Shown: one piece after another, positions 34,383 through 42,748 of the stretch
Numbering within the stretch: position 1 is the first letter of the stretch
How the letters are laid out: each line of letters begins with the position of its first letter
Assembly: GCA_015062115.1 (NCBI GenBank)
Contig: SUVG01000001.1
Span: 186,001-250,000 of the forward strand
Direction: 5' to 3'
Source: Elusimicrobium sp.
GTDB lineage: Bacteria > Elusimicrobiota > Elusimicrobia > Elusimicrobiales > Elusimicrobiaceae
DNA length: 64,000 nucleotides
Notes under the pieces: model-generated
Seen by the model: only the letters and a program-made list of their open reading frames with translations
What the model was told of the DNA's origin: nothing
Databases searched by the model: none
Made by a program: the position numbers and the translations under genes

Positions 34383-34973
34383 CTACCAGGTTACTTTACT
34401 GTGTTTTACATATTTTTTGATTTGTTTTTGACCGTTCCAAACGATTTGGTTGGTTTCAATATCAATTAGTTTCAAGTTGGTTTGATAGAATACCAGGGCT
34501 TTGCTGCCGGATTTATCCACCACGGAGTTCAGCACACCGCTGAGCATATAATCGGCTCCTACTTCTTTGCCGAAGGCTTTGCGGGTGGCTTCGCTGGCAA
34601 ATTCATCTTGTTCCAAGCGTTCGGTGCGAAGATCACCGCGTTCTTCCGAAGAGGCAACAAAGTTCACTTTGCCCGAATTGATAAGAGCGCGTTGCACTTC
34701 TTCTATAAACACGGAAGTATTGATGTGTTCCATGGTTTTATTATTAACCGTGCCGACAATAACGGTGGGTTCTTTGCCGTAACGGGTGGTAAACTTGTTA
34801 TACCAACCGCTGGCTAAACAATCGGTAATCATTTCTTGGGCAACCATTTGGGCATCGGTATCGTTCCAACCGCCGCTCACATCTTTTATTAAATTAGTTT
34901 CTACGCGTTCTACACTGGTACTGCACGCGAAAAAAAGCGGAGCAACCAGCAAAACAACTAAAAGTTTTTTCAT
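34383..34973 (-). CDS. lpoB: LpoB-like outer-membrane lipoprotein, activator of a penicillin-binding protein
   Basis: 196 residues with lipobox LFFACS. The LpoB/YcfM fold is shown by KDVSGGWNDTDAQMVAQEMI, PTVIVGTVNNKTMEHINTSVF, GADYMLSGVLNSVVDK and TNLKLIDIETNQIVWNGQKQIKK. In E. coli, LpoB reaches from the outer membrane to stimulate PBP1b. Here it is the first gene of a six-gene envelope operon and has a strong AAGGAG ribosome site. No PBP is encoded nearby. Confidence 0.88.
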   Translation of the reverse strand: MKKLLVVLLVAPLFFACSTSVERVETNLIKDVSGGWNDTDAQMVAQEMITDCLASGWYNKFTTRYGKEPTVIVGTVNNKTMEHINTSVFIEEVQRALINSGKVNFVASSEERGDLRTERLEQDEFASEATRKAFGKEVGADYMLSGVLNSVVDKSGSKALVFYQTNLKLIDIETNQIVWNGQKQIKKYVKHSKVTW

Positions 34974-35018
34974 TGTTTTTTCTCCTTATAAACAGATACT
35001 CTTATCCTAGCATATTTC

Positions 35019-35453
35019 CTACAACAATTCAGGCATTTTGTCAGGACGGCACAAACGGCTTTCCTGCACTATCTTTTCGGCATAAGAGCAGTCCACCCAG
35101 CCTTCCTCAATGTGTACTTCAAACCAACTGGGGCGCACCCGGTGGCGCACCTTCAAAATATTTTGCTCCATTTCATAAATATACTCATCGCAAGACAAAG
35201 CCCCGCTGCCTTCCACAGGTTGGCAGGTAAAACCGATATCCAGGCGGGATAAGTCGGGCATATACATACCGTAGCGGGCTTTGAAAGATTCTTGCAAATA
35301 AGCAATTTCCTTTCCGCGCTCTAACGCTTTTTTAGCCAATTGAATAGTTCGGCTTTTTTGATATCTGGGCCACCCCAGTGCAATGGAAAGAGCAAAAGAT
35401 ACAAGAAGTGACAAAACTACCCACTTCACAAAACCGTCTTCCTGTAAAAACAT
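35019..35453 (-). CDS. Atypical pseudopilin-like protein without Glu5
   Basis: 144 residues after an AAGGAG site. The N-terminus MFLQEDGFVKWVVLSLLVSF has a Gly-Phe junction followed by a hydrophobic helix, and then RYQKSRTIQLAKKALERGKEIAYLQESFKARYGMYMPDLSRL, which is the usual pilin alpha-1 tail and 'G-Y-x-P' turn. The position corresponding to Glu5 is not acidic, as in tip pseudopilins of GspK type. Four Cys lie in the C-terminal half. I infer a minor pilin/pseudopilin; the link is by pattern only. It lies upstream of lpoB in the same direction. Confidence 0.55.
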   Translation of the reverse strand: MFLQEDGFVKWVVLSLLVSFALSIALGWPRYQKSRTIQLAKKALERGKEIAYLQESFKARYGMYMPDLSRLDIGFTCQPVEGSGALSCDEYIYEMEQNILKVRHRVRPSWFEVHIEEGWVDCSYAEKIVQESRLCRPDKMPELL

Positions 35454-35530
35454 AAGGGCTCCTTTTTATTCTTTTTTATTATTCTACCGTTTTTAGAGCC
35501 GGAAAAAAGCCTCTTTTTTTACCTTTTATA

Positions 35531-35558
35531 TTTCCGGTGCGGCAGAAAATGTTATACT
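35531..35558 (+). promoter_or_regulatory. Candidate promoter of the structured RNA
   Basis: TTTCCG (35531-35536), a 16-base spacer and TATACT (35553-35558), putting a start site near 35565. Confidence 0.45.
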
Positions 35559-35564
35559 ATTATA

Positions 35565-35727
35565 AAATTTAGGGATTTTTGCCTCCATGCCGTGAAGAAC
35601 GGACATTCTCCCCCGTGAGATAGCGCCAACTGGAGGCAGAAAGTCCGCGTTCTTCCGCGCCTTCGGGCGCGGAGGGGGCGGCTTCTTTTAGGATGGTTGG
35701 CGCTATCTATTAGAAGTCCGCCCCTTT
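35565..35727 (+). ncRNA. Unclassified structured RNA, about 160 nt, with rod fold and possible pseudoknot
   Basis: Nested stems: CGGAC.TTCT/AGAAGTCCG (35600-35609 with 35712-35720, one bulge); a perfect 13-bp stem AGATAGCGCCAAC/GTTGGCGCTATCT (35618-35630 with 35696-35708); AAG.CCGC/GCGGCTT (35641-35648 with 35678-35684); and an apical CCGCGCC-TTCG-GGCGCGG. The 5' leader TGCCTCCA (35580-35587) is complementary over 8 bases to the internal-loop strand TGGAGGCA (35631-35638). A T run follows the outer stem. It shows no recognisable tmRNA, RNase P, SRP or riboswitch signature. The long bulged rod is 6S-like in outline only. It could alternatively be a leader/attenuator for the small ORF at 35755. 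Confidence 0.65.
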
Positions 35728-35754
35728 TTTACTATGGGCGGCCGGAAATAATAT

Positions 35755-35988
35755 ATGCCCCAACCCTACCACAAACTATTATCGCTATTCCAACAAATAG
35801 AGGCGGATTATTGCCGATTGGAAAGAAAAATCGGCCAGTTAAAAAATGCACTCCCTTTTTATTCGACCCTGCCGGAAATATTGATTAAAAGTGTTAAACG
35901 GCAACAACTATTATTAGATACATTAAAGCAAGAATCCCTATCTCCCGATTCCTTACCCGATCATACGCTCTGCGAGAAGCAAAAATAA
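35755..35988 (+). CDS. Small helical protein, unknown function
   Basis: 77 residues with a predicted coiled coil over FQQIEADYCRLERKIGQLKNAL and a second helix (EILIKSVKRQQLLLDTLKQE). A GCCGGAAAT segment upstream may be a weak ribosome site. It starts 28 bases after the terminator of the structured RNA, so expression could depend on read-through. Real but unrecognised, moderate confidence. Confidence 0.5.
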   Translation: MPQPYHKLLSLFQQIEADYCRLERKIGQLKNALPFYSTLPEILIKSVKRQQLLLDTLKQESLSPDSLPDHTLCEKQK

Positions 35989-35992
35989 ATCC

Positions 35993-36028
35993 ATAAAATT
36001 CCCCGCGGCCGACAAAGCACGCGGGGAA
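35993..36028 (-). terminator. Terminator of the hydrogenase operon
   Basis: 9-bp stem TTCCCCGCG/CGCGGGGAA (35999-36007 with 36020-36028); on the minus strand it is followed by a T-rich stretch. Confidence 0.75.
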
Positions 36029-36047
36029 GTAAAAGAACGGTTCCGGT

Positions 36048-37781
36048 TTATTTGCCGGTGCGGTCTTTTTTATCGCGATAATGCGTATGTAACAGTTTGT
36101 GCGCCACCGGGCCGCCGATTTTATCTAAAATCTTCCCGTAGAGCGCTTGTACACCGCTGTTATCTTGCGATTTGTAGGCCAGTTCCGTATCTTCCTGATA
36201 CAGACCTTCCGCGCGTACTTTGCGGGGAGCCCAACCGTCAAACTGAGGCTGACCGGCCCCGGCCACACAACCGCCTTGGCAGGACATCACTTCGATGAAA
36301 TCGTAGTGGTTCTTGCCGGCTTTGATATCGTCCAAGAGTTTGCGCGCATTTTTAAGGCCGCTGACGACCGCCGTACGAATTTGGATATCGCCGATGGTAA
36401 GCGTTTTTTCCTTAAATACTTTGCTTTCGCGCAAGCTGGTAAATTTCACGCTACGAGCCCCGGCCGGATCCAATTCGGCAAGCGCATAGCGAAGGGCGGC
36501 TTCCATTACACCGCCGGAAGCACCGAAGATAACCCCGGCACCCGTTTTATAGCCAAACGGCATATCAAACCATTCGTTTTCCAAGTTGGCAAAGTCGATA
36601 CCGGCTTCTTTAATCATGCGGGCCAGACCAACCGTGGTCACTACATAGTCCGTATCCGGGTTACCGTTTACATAAAATTCACCGCGTTTGGCTTCCGATT
36701 TTTTAGCGGAACACGGCATGACGGCTACCACCACCAAATCTTCGCGTTTGCCGCCTTTTTCTTCAAAGTCGGCTTTCAAGATGGGGCCCATCATTTGCAT
36801 CGGGGAGCGTGCCGTGGAAAGGTTGGGGATAAACTCCGGAGCGAATTTTTCCACATAGTTGACCCACGCAGGGCAGCAACTGGTAAATTGCGGCAAGTTG
36901 GTTCCTTTTTTGAAGCGTTCCAAAAATTCAGTGGCTTCTTCCAAAATGGTCAAGTCTGCGGTGAAGGCGGTGTCGTACACATAGTCAAATCCTAACATGC
37001 GTAACGCGGTAGCGATTTTACCGTCCACATTTTTGCCCTGGGGCAAACCGAACATTTCACCCAAGCCCACACGCACGGCAGGAGCAATATGCACGGCCAC
37101 TTTTTTCTTCGGGTCGTTAATGGCTTTGAAAACTTCTTCGATTTCCGAAGAATTGGGCATCAACGCACCGGTCGGGCATACGCGGGCGCATTGTCCGCAG
37201 GATACACATTCATGGCTTTGGCCGAGTTCTTTGTTAAAAGCGGTGGCAATTTTGGAGCGGAAACCGCGGAAGGCAAAATCAATCGCGCCGATGCCTTGCA
37301 CTTCGTTACAAATACGCACGCAGTTACCGCACAAAATACATTTGCTGTGGTCGCGCACCAAGGCCGGGGAGGTTTCGTCTTTATGGCTATCCAATTTTTT
37401 GGACTTAAAGCGAATTTCCGTTACATCCATATCTTTGGCCAACTTCTGCAATTTGCAGTTGTTAGATTTACTGCAGAGGGTGCAGTCGTGATTGCCGGAG
37501 GAGAGCAAAAGTTCCAGGTTGATGCGGCGTAATTTGCGGATTTCGTCGCTGTTTACGCGCACTTTCATACCGGGTTTAGGGGCAACTGTACAGGAAGCCA
37601 CAATCCCCATACCTTCCACTTCCACCAAGCACAAACGGCAAGCCCCATAGGCTGCCAGTTCGGGGTGATAGCAGAAAGTTACGATGTTAAAATTAGCCTT
37701 ACGCACTAATTCTAACAGATTTTTTTCGCCTTCGATGGCAACTCTTTTTCCTTCAATAGTTACAAAATTTTCGTTTTCCAT
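36048..37781 (-). CDS. hydA: [FeFe] hydrogenase catalytic subunit, bifurcating type
   Basis: 577 residues. From the N-terminus: a [2Fe-2S] domain (CYHPELAAYGACRLC...SC), a His-Cys3 [4Fe-4S] site (HDCTLCSKSNNC), two ferredoxin-type [4Fe-4S] clusters (CILCGNCVRIC and CVSCGQCARVCP), and the H-cluster domain. Its three motifs read FTSCCPAWVNY, MPCSAKKSEA and EVMSCQGGCVAGAGQP. The third has Ala where Gly is usual. With the two upstream genes it forms the HydABC/HndACD complex, which oxidises NADH and reduced ferredoxin together to make H2 in the cytoplasm. It lies 15 bases after hydB. Confidence 0.95.
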   Translation of the reverse strand: MENENFVTIEGKRVAIEGEKNLLELVRKANFNIVTFCYHPELAAYGACRLCLVEVEGMGIVASCTVAPKPGMKVRVNSDEIRKLRRINLELLLSSGNHDCTLCSKSNNCKLQKLAKDMDVTEIRFKSKKLDSHKDETSPALVRDHSKCILCGNCVRICNEVQGIGAIDFAFRGFRSKIATAFNKELGQSHECVSCGQCARVCPTGALMPNSSEIEEVFKAINDPKKKVAVHIAPAVRVGLGEMFGLPQGKNVDGKIATALRMLGFDYVYDTAFTADLTILEEATEFLERFKKGTNLPQFTSCCPAWVNYVEKFAPEFIPNLSTARSPMQMMGPILKADFEEKGGKREDLVVVAVMPCSAKKSEAKRGEFYVNGNPDTDYVVTTVGLARMIKEAGIDFANLENEWFDMPFGYKTGAGVIFGASGGVMEAALRYALAELDPAGARSVKFTSLRESKVFKEKTLTIGDIQIRTAVVSGLKNARKLLDDIKAGKNHYDFIEVMSCQGGCVAGAGQPQFDGWAPRKVRAEGLYQEDTELAYKSQDNSGVQALYGKILDKIGGPVAHKLLHTHYRDKKDRTGK

Positions 37782-37796
37782 AATATGCTCCCGTGG

Positions 37797-39680
37797 TTAT
37801 GCGCCCGTTACAACCGCGCCGAATTTACAAGTGGATTTACAGCCGCCGCATTTGATACATTTTTTGGCATCAATCACATGCGGCTTGCCGACTTCACCCG
37901 TAATGGCTTGCACCGGGCAAGCGCGTTTACACATACCACAGCCTTTACATTTTTCCGGCACGATTTCGAACCGGGCCAGGGCTTTACATACACCCGCCGG
38001 GCAGCGTTTTTCCACTACGTGAGCGAGGTATTCTTCTCTAAAATGTTTCAAGGTAGAAAGCACCGGGTTGGGGGCCGTTTTACCTAACGCACACAAGGAC
38101 GCTTTTTGAACGGCTTTGGCCAAATCTTCCAAGTTTTCAAGCGTTTTTAAGGTAGCGCGGCCTTCTACAATGTCGTTTAACATGGTAAGCATTTGTTCGG
38201 TACCTTCGCGGCAGGGAACACATTTCCCGCAAGACTCGCGTTGGGTAAATTCCAAGAAGAAGCGGGCCACGTTTACCATACAGGTTTTCTCGTTCATAAC
38301 CACGAGCCCACCGGAGCCCACCATGGCACCCGCGGAGCGCAAGGAATCGAAATCGAGCGGTAAGTCCAAATGTTCTTTGGTCAAGCAACCGCCGGAAGGC
38401 CCGCCGATTTGGGCCGCTTTGAAGGAGTCTTTATTAACAGTGCCGTCATCGTTGGTGGTTCCGCCGGCTACTTCGTCAATCACTTGGCGAAGAGTCGTAC
38501 CCATGGGCACTTCCACGAGGCCGGTGTTGGCAATGTGCCCCGTAACGGCGAAGGTTTTGGTGCCGGGGCTGCCCAAGGTACCGATTTTGCGGAATTCTTC
38601 GGCCCCCATTTCCAAAATTTTGGCTACGGTAGCCAAAGTTTCCACGTTGTTGATGACGGTGGGTTTACCAAAAAGACCGTTTTGGCTGGGGAAAGGCGGT
38701 TTGATTTTCGGCATACCGCGTTTTCCTTCCACGGAAGCGATAAGGGCGGTTTCTTCACCGCACACGAAGGCTCCCGCGCCTTCCATTACATTGATTTTGA
38801 AATCTTTGCCGGAACCGAAGATATTTTTGCCCAAAAGGCCCAATTCTTCGGCTTGTTTAATAGCGGTGCGCACGCGTTCAATGGCAAGCGGATATTCCAT
38901 GCGCACATAGATATACCCTTCGTCCGCACCGATGGCACGCGCCGCAATCATCATACCTTCCAACACCGCGTTGGGGTTCCCTTCCATGACGCTGCGATCC
39001 ATAAAAGCACCCGGGTCACCTTCGTCGGCGTTACAAATTACATATTTTTTCGGGCCGGGTTCAATGCGGGTTAAATCCCATTTTTTACCGGTAGGGAAAC
39101 CGCCGCCGCCACGACCGCGCAAGCCGGACGCTATCATTTCTTTGCAGACTTCTTCGTCCGTCATTTCGGTATAAGCACGTTTAGCCTGGGCATAACCGCC
39201 GTGAGCAATATATTCGTTGATATCTTCGGGGTTGATGCGGCCGCAATCGCCCAACAAAATGCGTTTTTGTTTGGAGTAGAAAGGAATTTCGGCTACCGTT
39301 TCCGCTTTTTGGTCGTTAGCGGGATTGTGATAGAGCAAGCGGTCAATTACTTCGCCTTTCAAAAGTGTTTTTTCTACGATTTCAGCCACATCTTCGGGTT
39401 TTACTTTGGTATAGAAAATATCACCCACGCTCACCAATGGCCCTTGCGCGCAGAAACCGCGGCAACCGCTTAAACTTAAATAATTTTCGTGGCAATCTTT
39501 TGTGATTTGCAAGCAAAAGCCGATTTTGCGTTTTTCCATTTCTTGTTGGAAAGCTTCATATACTTTCATGGAACCGCCGGCAATACAACCCGTACCGCCG
39601 CAAATAACCACACGACCCGTAATTTTTTTATACGCCTCGTTATAATCTTTGGCGATTTGTTCGATATTTTTACTTGCCAT
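37797..39680 (-). CDS. hydB: Bifurcating hydrogenase flavin subunit (NuoF-like)
   Basis: 627 residues from the Met at 39680, chosen for its GGAGG site. An N-terminal thioredoxin-like [2Fe-2S] domain (GGTGCIAGG...SGCRGFC) is followed by the FMN/NADH core with GRGGGGFPTGKKW and CNADEGDPGAFMDR, a [4Fe-4S] site SCGKCVPCREGTEQ, and two C-terminal ferredoxin clusters (CKGCGMCKRACP and CIKCGGCKSTC). This is the subunit that binds NAD(H) and splits electrons. The start overlaps the hydC stop by 11 bases. Confidence 0.95.
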   Translation of the reverse strand: MASKNIEQIAKDYNEAYKKITGRVVICGGTGCIAGGSMKVYEAFQQEMEKRKIGFCLQITKDCHENYLSLSGCRGFCAQGPLVSVGDIFYTKVKPEDVAEIVEKTLLKGEVIDRLLYHNPANDQKAETVAEIPFYSKQKRILLGDCGRINPEDINEYIAHGGYAQAKRAYTEMTDEEVCKEMIASGLRGRGGGGFPTGKKWDLTRIEPGPKKYVICNADEGDPGAFMDRSVMEGNPNAVLEGMMIAARAIGADEGYIYVRMEYPLAIERVRTAIKQAEELGLLGKNIFGSGKDFKINVMEGAGAFVCGEETALIASVEGKRGMPKIKPPFPSQNGLFGKPTVINNVETLATVAKILEMGAEEFRKIGTLGSPGTKTFAVTGHIANTGLVEVPMGTTLRQVIDEVAGGTTNDDGTVNKDSFKAAQIGGPSGGCLTKEHLDLPLDFDSLRSAGAMVGSGGLVVMNEKTCMVNVARFFLEFTQRESCGKCVPCREGTEQMLTMLNDIVEGRATLKTLENLEDLAKAVQKASLCALGKTAPNPVLSTLKHFREEYLAHVVEKRCPAGVCKALARFEIVPEKCKGCGMCKRACPVQAITGEVGKPHVIDAKKCIKCGGCKSTCKFGAVVTGA

Positions 39681-40155
39681 TGTTAGCCTCCGAAGCGATA
39701 ACCGCATCAATTAGTTCCACTGCTTTTGCCGGGGTAATTTGCCCATGCACCACATCATCAAGAACGAGTACCGGCGCCAAGCCGCACGCACCCAAACAAG
39801 ATACGCATTCCAACGTAAACATCATATCTTCGGTCGTGTCTTGGCCGTCTTTCAATTTTAATTTATCTTTTACGGTATTGATGACAAAAGAAGAACCTTT
39901 TACGTGGCAGGCAGTTCCGTTACATACTTTAATAATATGTTTCCCTTTCGGGGTAATGGCGAAGTGCGCAAAGAAAGTGGCTACTCCAAAAACCTTAGCG
40001 GGAGAAATTTCCAATTCGTTGGCAATAAAGCGCATAATATCCTCGGGTAAAAAGCGATAAGCATCTTGCACTTTTTGGAGGATGGGGATTAGTTTGGAAC
40101 TATCGTAGTCGTGGTCTTTTAAGATCTGCACGGCAGGTTTGAATCTGTCTGTCAT
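39670..40155 (-). CDS. hydC: Bifurcating hydrogenase [2Fe-2S] subunit (NuoE-like)
   Basis: 161 residues from the Met at 40155 (AGGAGAA upstream). A helical N-terminal part is followed by the thioredoxin-like [2Fe-2S] ligands CNGTACHVKG and CVSCLGACGLAP, as in NuoE/HndA. It passes electrons between the flavin and iron-sulfur chain of the trimeric hydrogenase. It is the first gene of hydC-hydB-hydA. The 150-base upstream gap presumably holds the operon promoter; I could not pick a clear one. Confidence 0.94.
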   Translation of the reverse strand: MTDRFKPAVQILKDHDYDSSKLIPILQKVQDAYRFLPEDIMRFIANELEISPAKVFGVATFFAHFAITPKGKHIIKVCNGTACHVKGSSFVINTVKDKLKLKDGQDTTEDMMFTLECVSCLGACGLAPVLVLDDVVHGQITPAKAVELIDAVIASEANNGK

Positions 40156-40243
40156 AAGTTCTCCTATATATGTGGTAAAACGCACAGCATAACAAACTGC
40201 GTACGGCAAAACAACAACACAAAACTTTATTTGATTATGAAAC

Positions 40244-40261
40244 AAAAAACGGGAACCGTTT
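40244..40261 (-). terminator. Short terminator after the exported receiver-like gene
   Basis: Minus strand: stem AAACGG/CCGTTT with a three-base loop and a run of T residues. Confidence 0.55.
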
Positions 40262-40308
40262 CTTCCATTTTATCTTCTTCTAAAAACGGTGTCAAGGCAG
40301 GGAAAAAA

Positions 40309-41463
40309 CTAACGCATCCAACCGTTTGTGTGGCGATAATAAAAATAGTTACGCAAACCTTGGTTCAGGCGGTCATACCAATGAGGGTTCAACTCAAAAA
40401 TTTCGGGGATAGCAAACATACCGTCAAAACCTCGCTTATACAACGCCTGCGCCATGTATGTTAATTCGGGATAGGCCGAGGCCGCTATAATAACGCCTTT
40501 GTATCCCCGAGCACGCAAGGTCTGCACCACATGATATCCGCCTCCTCCGGGAACATGCAAGTCGGACAAGATAACATCAAAGGTTTCTCTCCCCACGCGC
40601 ATATCGTCAAGCAAGTTGGCGGCATGGGCATATGTTTTTACATAATGTCCCTTAAATAATAGTTTTTCTTGGTAAGATTCTTCTATCGCCCATAAAAAAC
40701 TTTGGCGGTCGTTTAATACCGCAATTTTGAGCCCTTTGGGAACCAGTTGGGTCGGGTTTTCTTTTTTGAAAAAATTACGCCAAAGCTCAAAACGGTTAGC
40801 GGTGGGGTCATGCAAATAAAATTCCTCCACTTTCAAAACGCGGTCTGTGCGGGAATCGGTAGGGAACAAATCTAAAAAGGCCCCTTCCATTTCCGGAGCC
40901 ACTACGGACAGGGCATATCGTAAATATTTTTTTATCCGCATAAATACCGGATCTGTTTCTTCAACAGACAGAGACAAAATATTTAATTCGCGGCTCAGTG
41001 CGGAAATTTTCTCCAACCAATACTGTTTTTCCTGTACGGAAAGTTCTCTTCGTTCCGAAGGGCGAGATTGATAATACAAAAGGCCGTCTATCTCCGCCTT
41101 AAAAGCGCGGGTCTTTTCGGCCAAGTCGGCATATTTGGTAAAAATAATTTCTTTTTGTTTGGCAGTGGGAGCAACGATACCCAACTTCATATTTTCCAAG
41201 CGGGGTACCGGAAGAGCGGCAAACACATTATGTTCCAATTCATGGCGTTCCAAGGCAACAAAGCCGCCGCTTAAAGCAGGGTTTTTGCCGGAAAGCAAAA
41301 TTTTCCCTTGCACCACACGCAACTGCTGTGCGCTGGCTTGCTTGAGGGCTTGTTCCAATACCCCTTGGCCGGCCAAGGCTTTGGCCGCATGTTTTGCGGG
41401 AAGACTTTGGGCCAAACAAGGAAGGGCAAAGCAAATTAAAGAAATATACAAAACGGAACGCAT
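40309..41463 (-). CDS. Exported protein with C-terminal receiver-like (REC) domain
   Basis: 384 residues. A signal peptide (MRSVLYISLICFALPCLAQS) and a helical middle (about 100-185) precede a receiver-like domain (about 245-355). That domain has LKIAVLND (Asp252), VILSDLHVPGGGGYHV (Asp301 at the phospho-acceptor position), IIAASAY (Ser329) and a final strand GMFAIPE where the invariant Lys is absent. Receiver domains are normally cytoplasmic; here the protein appears exported, where no ATP-dependent kinase is expected. I infer a pseudo-receiver used for binding. The ribosome site GGAG supports this start and hence the signal peptide. Confidence 0.65.
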   Translation of the reverse strand: MRSVLYISLICFALPCLAQSLPAKHAAKALAGQGVLEQALKQASAQQLRVVQGKILLSGKNPALSGGFVALERHELEHNVFAALPVPRLENMKLGIVAPTAKQKEIIFTKYADLAEKTRAFKAEIDGLLYYQSRPSERRELSVQEKQYWLEKISALSRELNILSLSVEETDPVFMRIKKYLRYALSVVAPEMEGAFLDLFPTDSRTDRVLKVEEFYLHDPTANRFELWRNFFKKENPTQLVPKGLKIAVLNDRQSFLWAIEESYQEKLLFKGHYVKTYAHAANLLDDMRVGRETFDVILSDLHVPGGGGYHVVQTLRARGYKGVIIAASAYPELTYMAQALYKRGFDGMFAIPEIFELNPHWYDRLNQGLRNYFYYRHTNGWMR

Positions 41464-41555
41464 TTTTGCTCCAATATTTTAAGTTCTTATTTTAGGATAC
41501 AAAAGCAAGAAAACGGGAACAAGGGCCAAAAGACCTATAAAATTTTAGGAAGGGC

Positions 41556-42623
41556 CTAGAGGAAGATTAAAAGAAGAATAAAATAACCACCCATGAGCAC
41601 AAGCCCCGTCGGCACGGCAACAGCCGCCCACTCACGGCTTTTGATTCCCAATTTTTCGGCGGCCACAATGTTGGGCAGGTTCCCTTGTACCAACATACTT
41701 CCAAATGCGGCAAGGCCGATAACCATATAAATCAAATCGCTCGTGGAAATGGTGGGAACAATTTCAATAGCGGCCAAGGTGGCATTATCAATGATAACGG
41801 AAACGGCATTGGCCAAAAAAAGTACTTTCCCGCCCAAATGGGTAATGGTGCTCTGTGCCAAAGGACGCAACCCTGCGCTAATCAAATTAAGCGCGGCCAC
41901 GAACATATAAATGTGCCAGGTGCGGCGCAAAACGGAAGCGTAAGTTTCTTTATCTTCGCGAATATGCATACGCAAGGTAGTCCCTGCGTTGCGGGCATAA
42001 TAACCGGCGGCTACGGACAGGAGCAAAATGGCCGGGGAAATCCACCAAAAGAAATGGCGAAGCAGGAAAAAGAAATCAGCATTGTGCGGCGGGCCGGAAA
42101 GAGCTTTGCTGATAGTTAAACCCATGGGTTCCGCCAACGGAGTCAGCACAGCACCCAAACCGATGGCATAACAGGCAAAAACGGTAATACGAATCGTGGC
42201 GTTTCGCTCTAAGTTTACTACTTTCAACACTTCGGCCAGCACCAAGGCAGAAACCGTTACGCTGACAAGAGAAGAACTCATGCCCAACAGGAAAATAAGC
42301 GCCGCAAAACTGTACCGCGGTTCCAAACGCCTAAAGAAAGCGAACAAGACTCTAAAAATATAACGGGAATAATTATTGAAGATAACGCTGACAACCAATA
42401 CAATAAAAGCCACATTTACGGGGAATTGGAGCGTTTCATAAATCAAATCTACACTCCACCCGCCGCTAACGGTTACAGCCGCCGCGCCGATACCCAATAA
42501 AAAAAGTTCCAGGTGGCTTTCCACCCAACGCGAAACAAGCGGCCAAACAAGTAAGTTTAGGGCCACTATTCCTAATAAAATATTCACCCACAACGGGGTT
42601 TGGGTAGCTAGGGTCGTTTCCAC
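41556..42623 (-). CDS. DUF1646 family membrane transporter
   Basis: 355 residues with about 10 hydrophobic helices and two inverted-repeat-like halves. Conserved family stretches include GGWSVDLIYETLQFPVNVAF, MSSSLVSVTVSALVLAE, GLGAVLTPLAEP, VSVIIDNATLAAIEI and MLVQGNLPNIVAAEKL. These resemble Na+/H+ antiporter or ion-transporter superfamily motifs (NhaD/ArsB-like), so ion or organic-anion transport is likely, with unknown substrate. It is a single gene, divergent from the Lys/Ala-rich protein. Confidence 0.82.
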   Translation of the reverse strand: METTLATQTPLWVNILLGIVALNLLVWPLVSRWVESHLELFLLGIGAAAVTVSGGWSVDLIYETLQFPVNVAFIVLVVSVIFNNYSRYIFRVLFAFFRRLEPRYSFAALIFLLGMSSSLVSVTVSALVLAEVLKVVNLERNATIRITVFACYAIGLGAVLTPLAEPMGLTISKALSGPPHNADFFFLLRHFFWWISPAILLLSVAAGYYARNAGTTLRMHIREDKETYASVLRRTWHIYMFVAALNLISAGLRPLAQSTITHLGGKVLFLANAVSVIIDNATLAAIEIVPTISTSDLIYMVIGLAAFGSMLVQGNLPNIVAAEKLGIKSREWAAVAVPTGLVLMGGYFILLLIFL

Positions 42624-42748
42624 TGCCTATATTGTAGCAAAATAGAATTTCTAAAATAAATTTTATTTATTCAAAATCACTTTCTGTTTAGGGGTGGAAA
42701 TATAGTAAAATAAAAATATCAAGTTGTTATATTAAAGGAGAGTAAAGC

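Noticed and set aside
35565-35727. Assignment of the structured RNA to RNase P because of GGAGGCAGAAAGTCCG
   Set aside because: The motif only partly resembles the P4 strand, the transcript is too short, and the 3' conserved strand is absent. tmRNA and SRP signatures are also missing.
36147-36995. 282-codon frame antisense to hydA, and similar long frames antisense to hydB and pgm
   Set aside because: They lie wholly inside clearly coding genes on the other strand and show no ribosome sites or family motifs.
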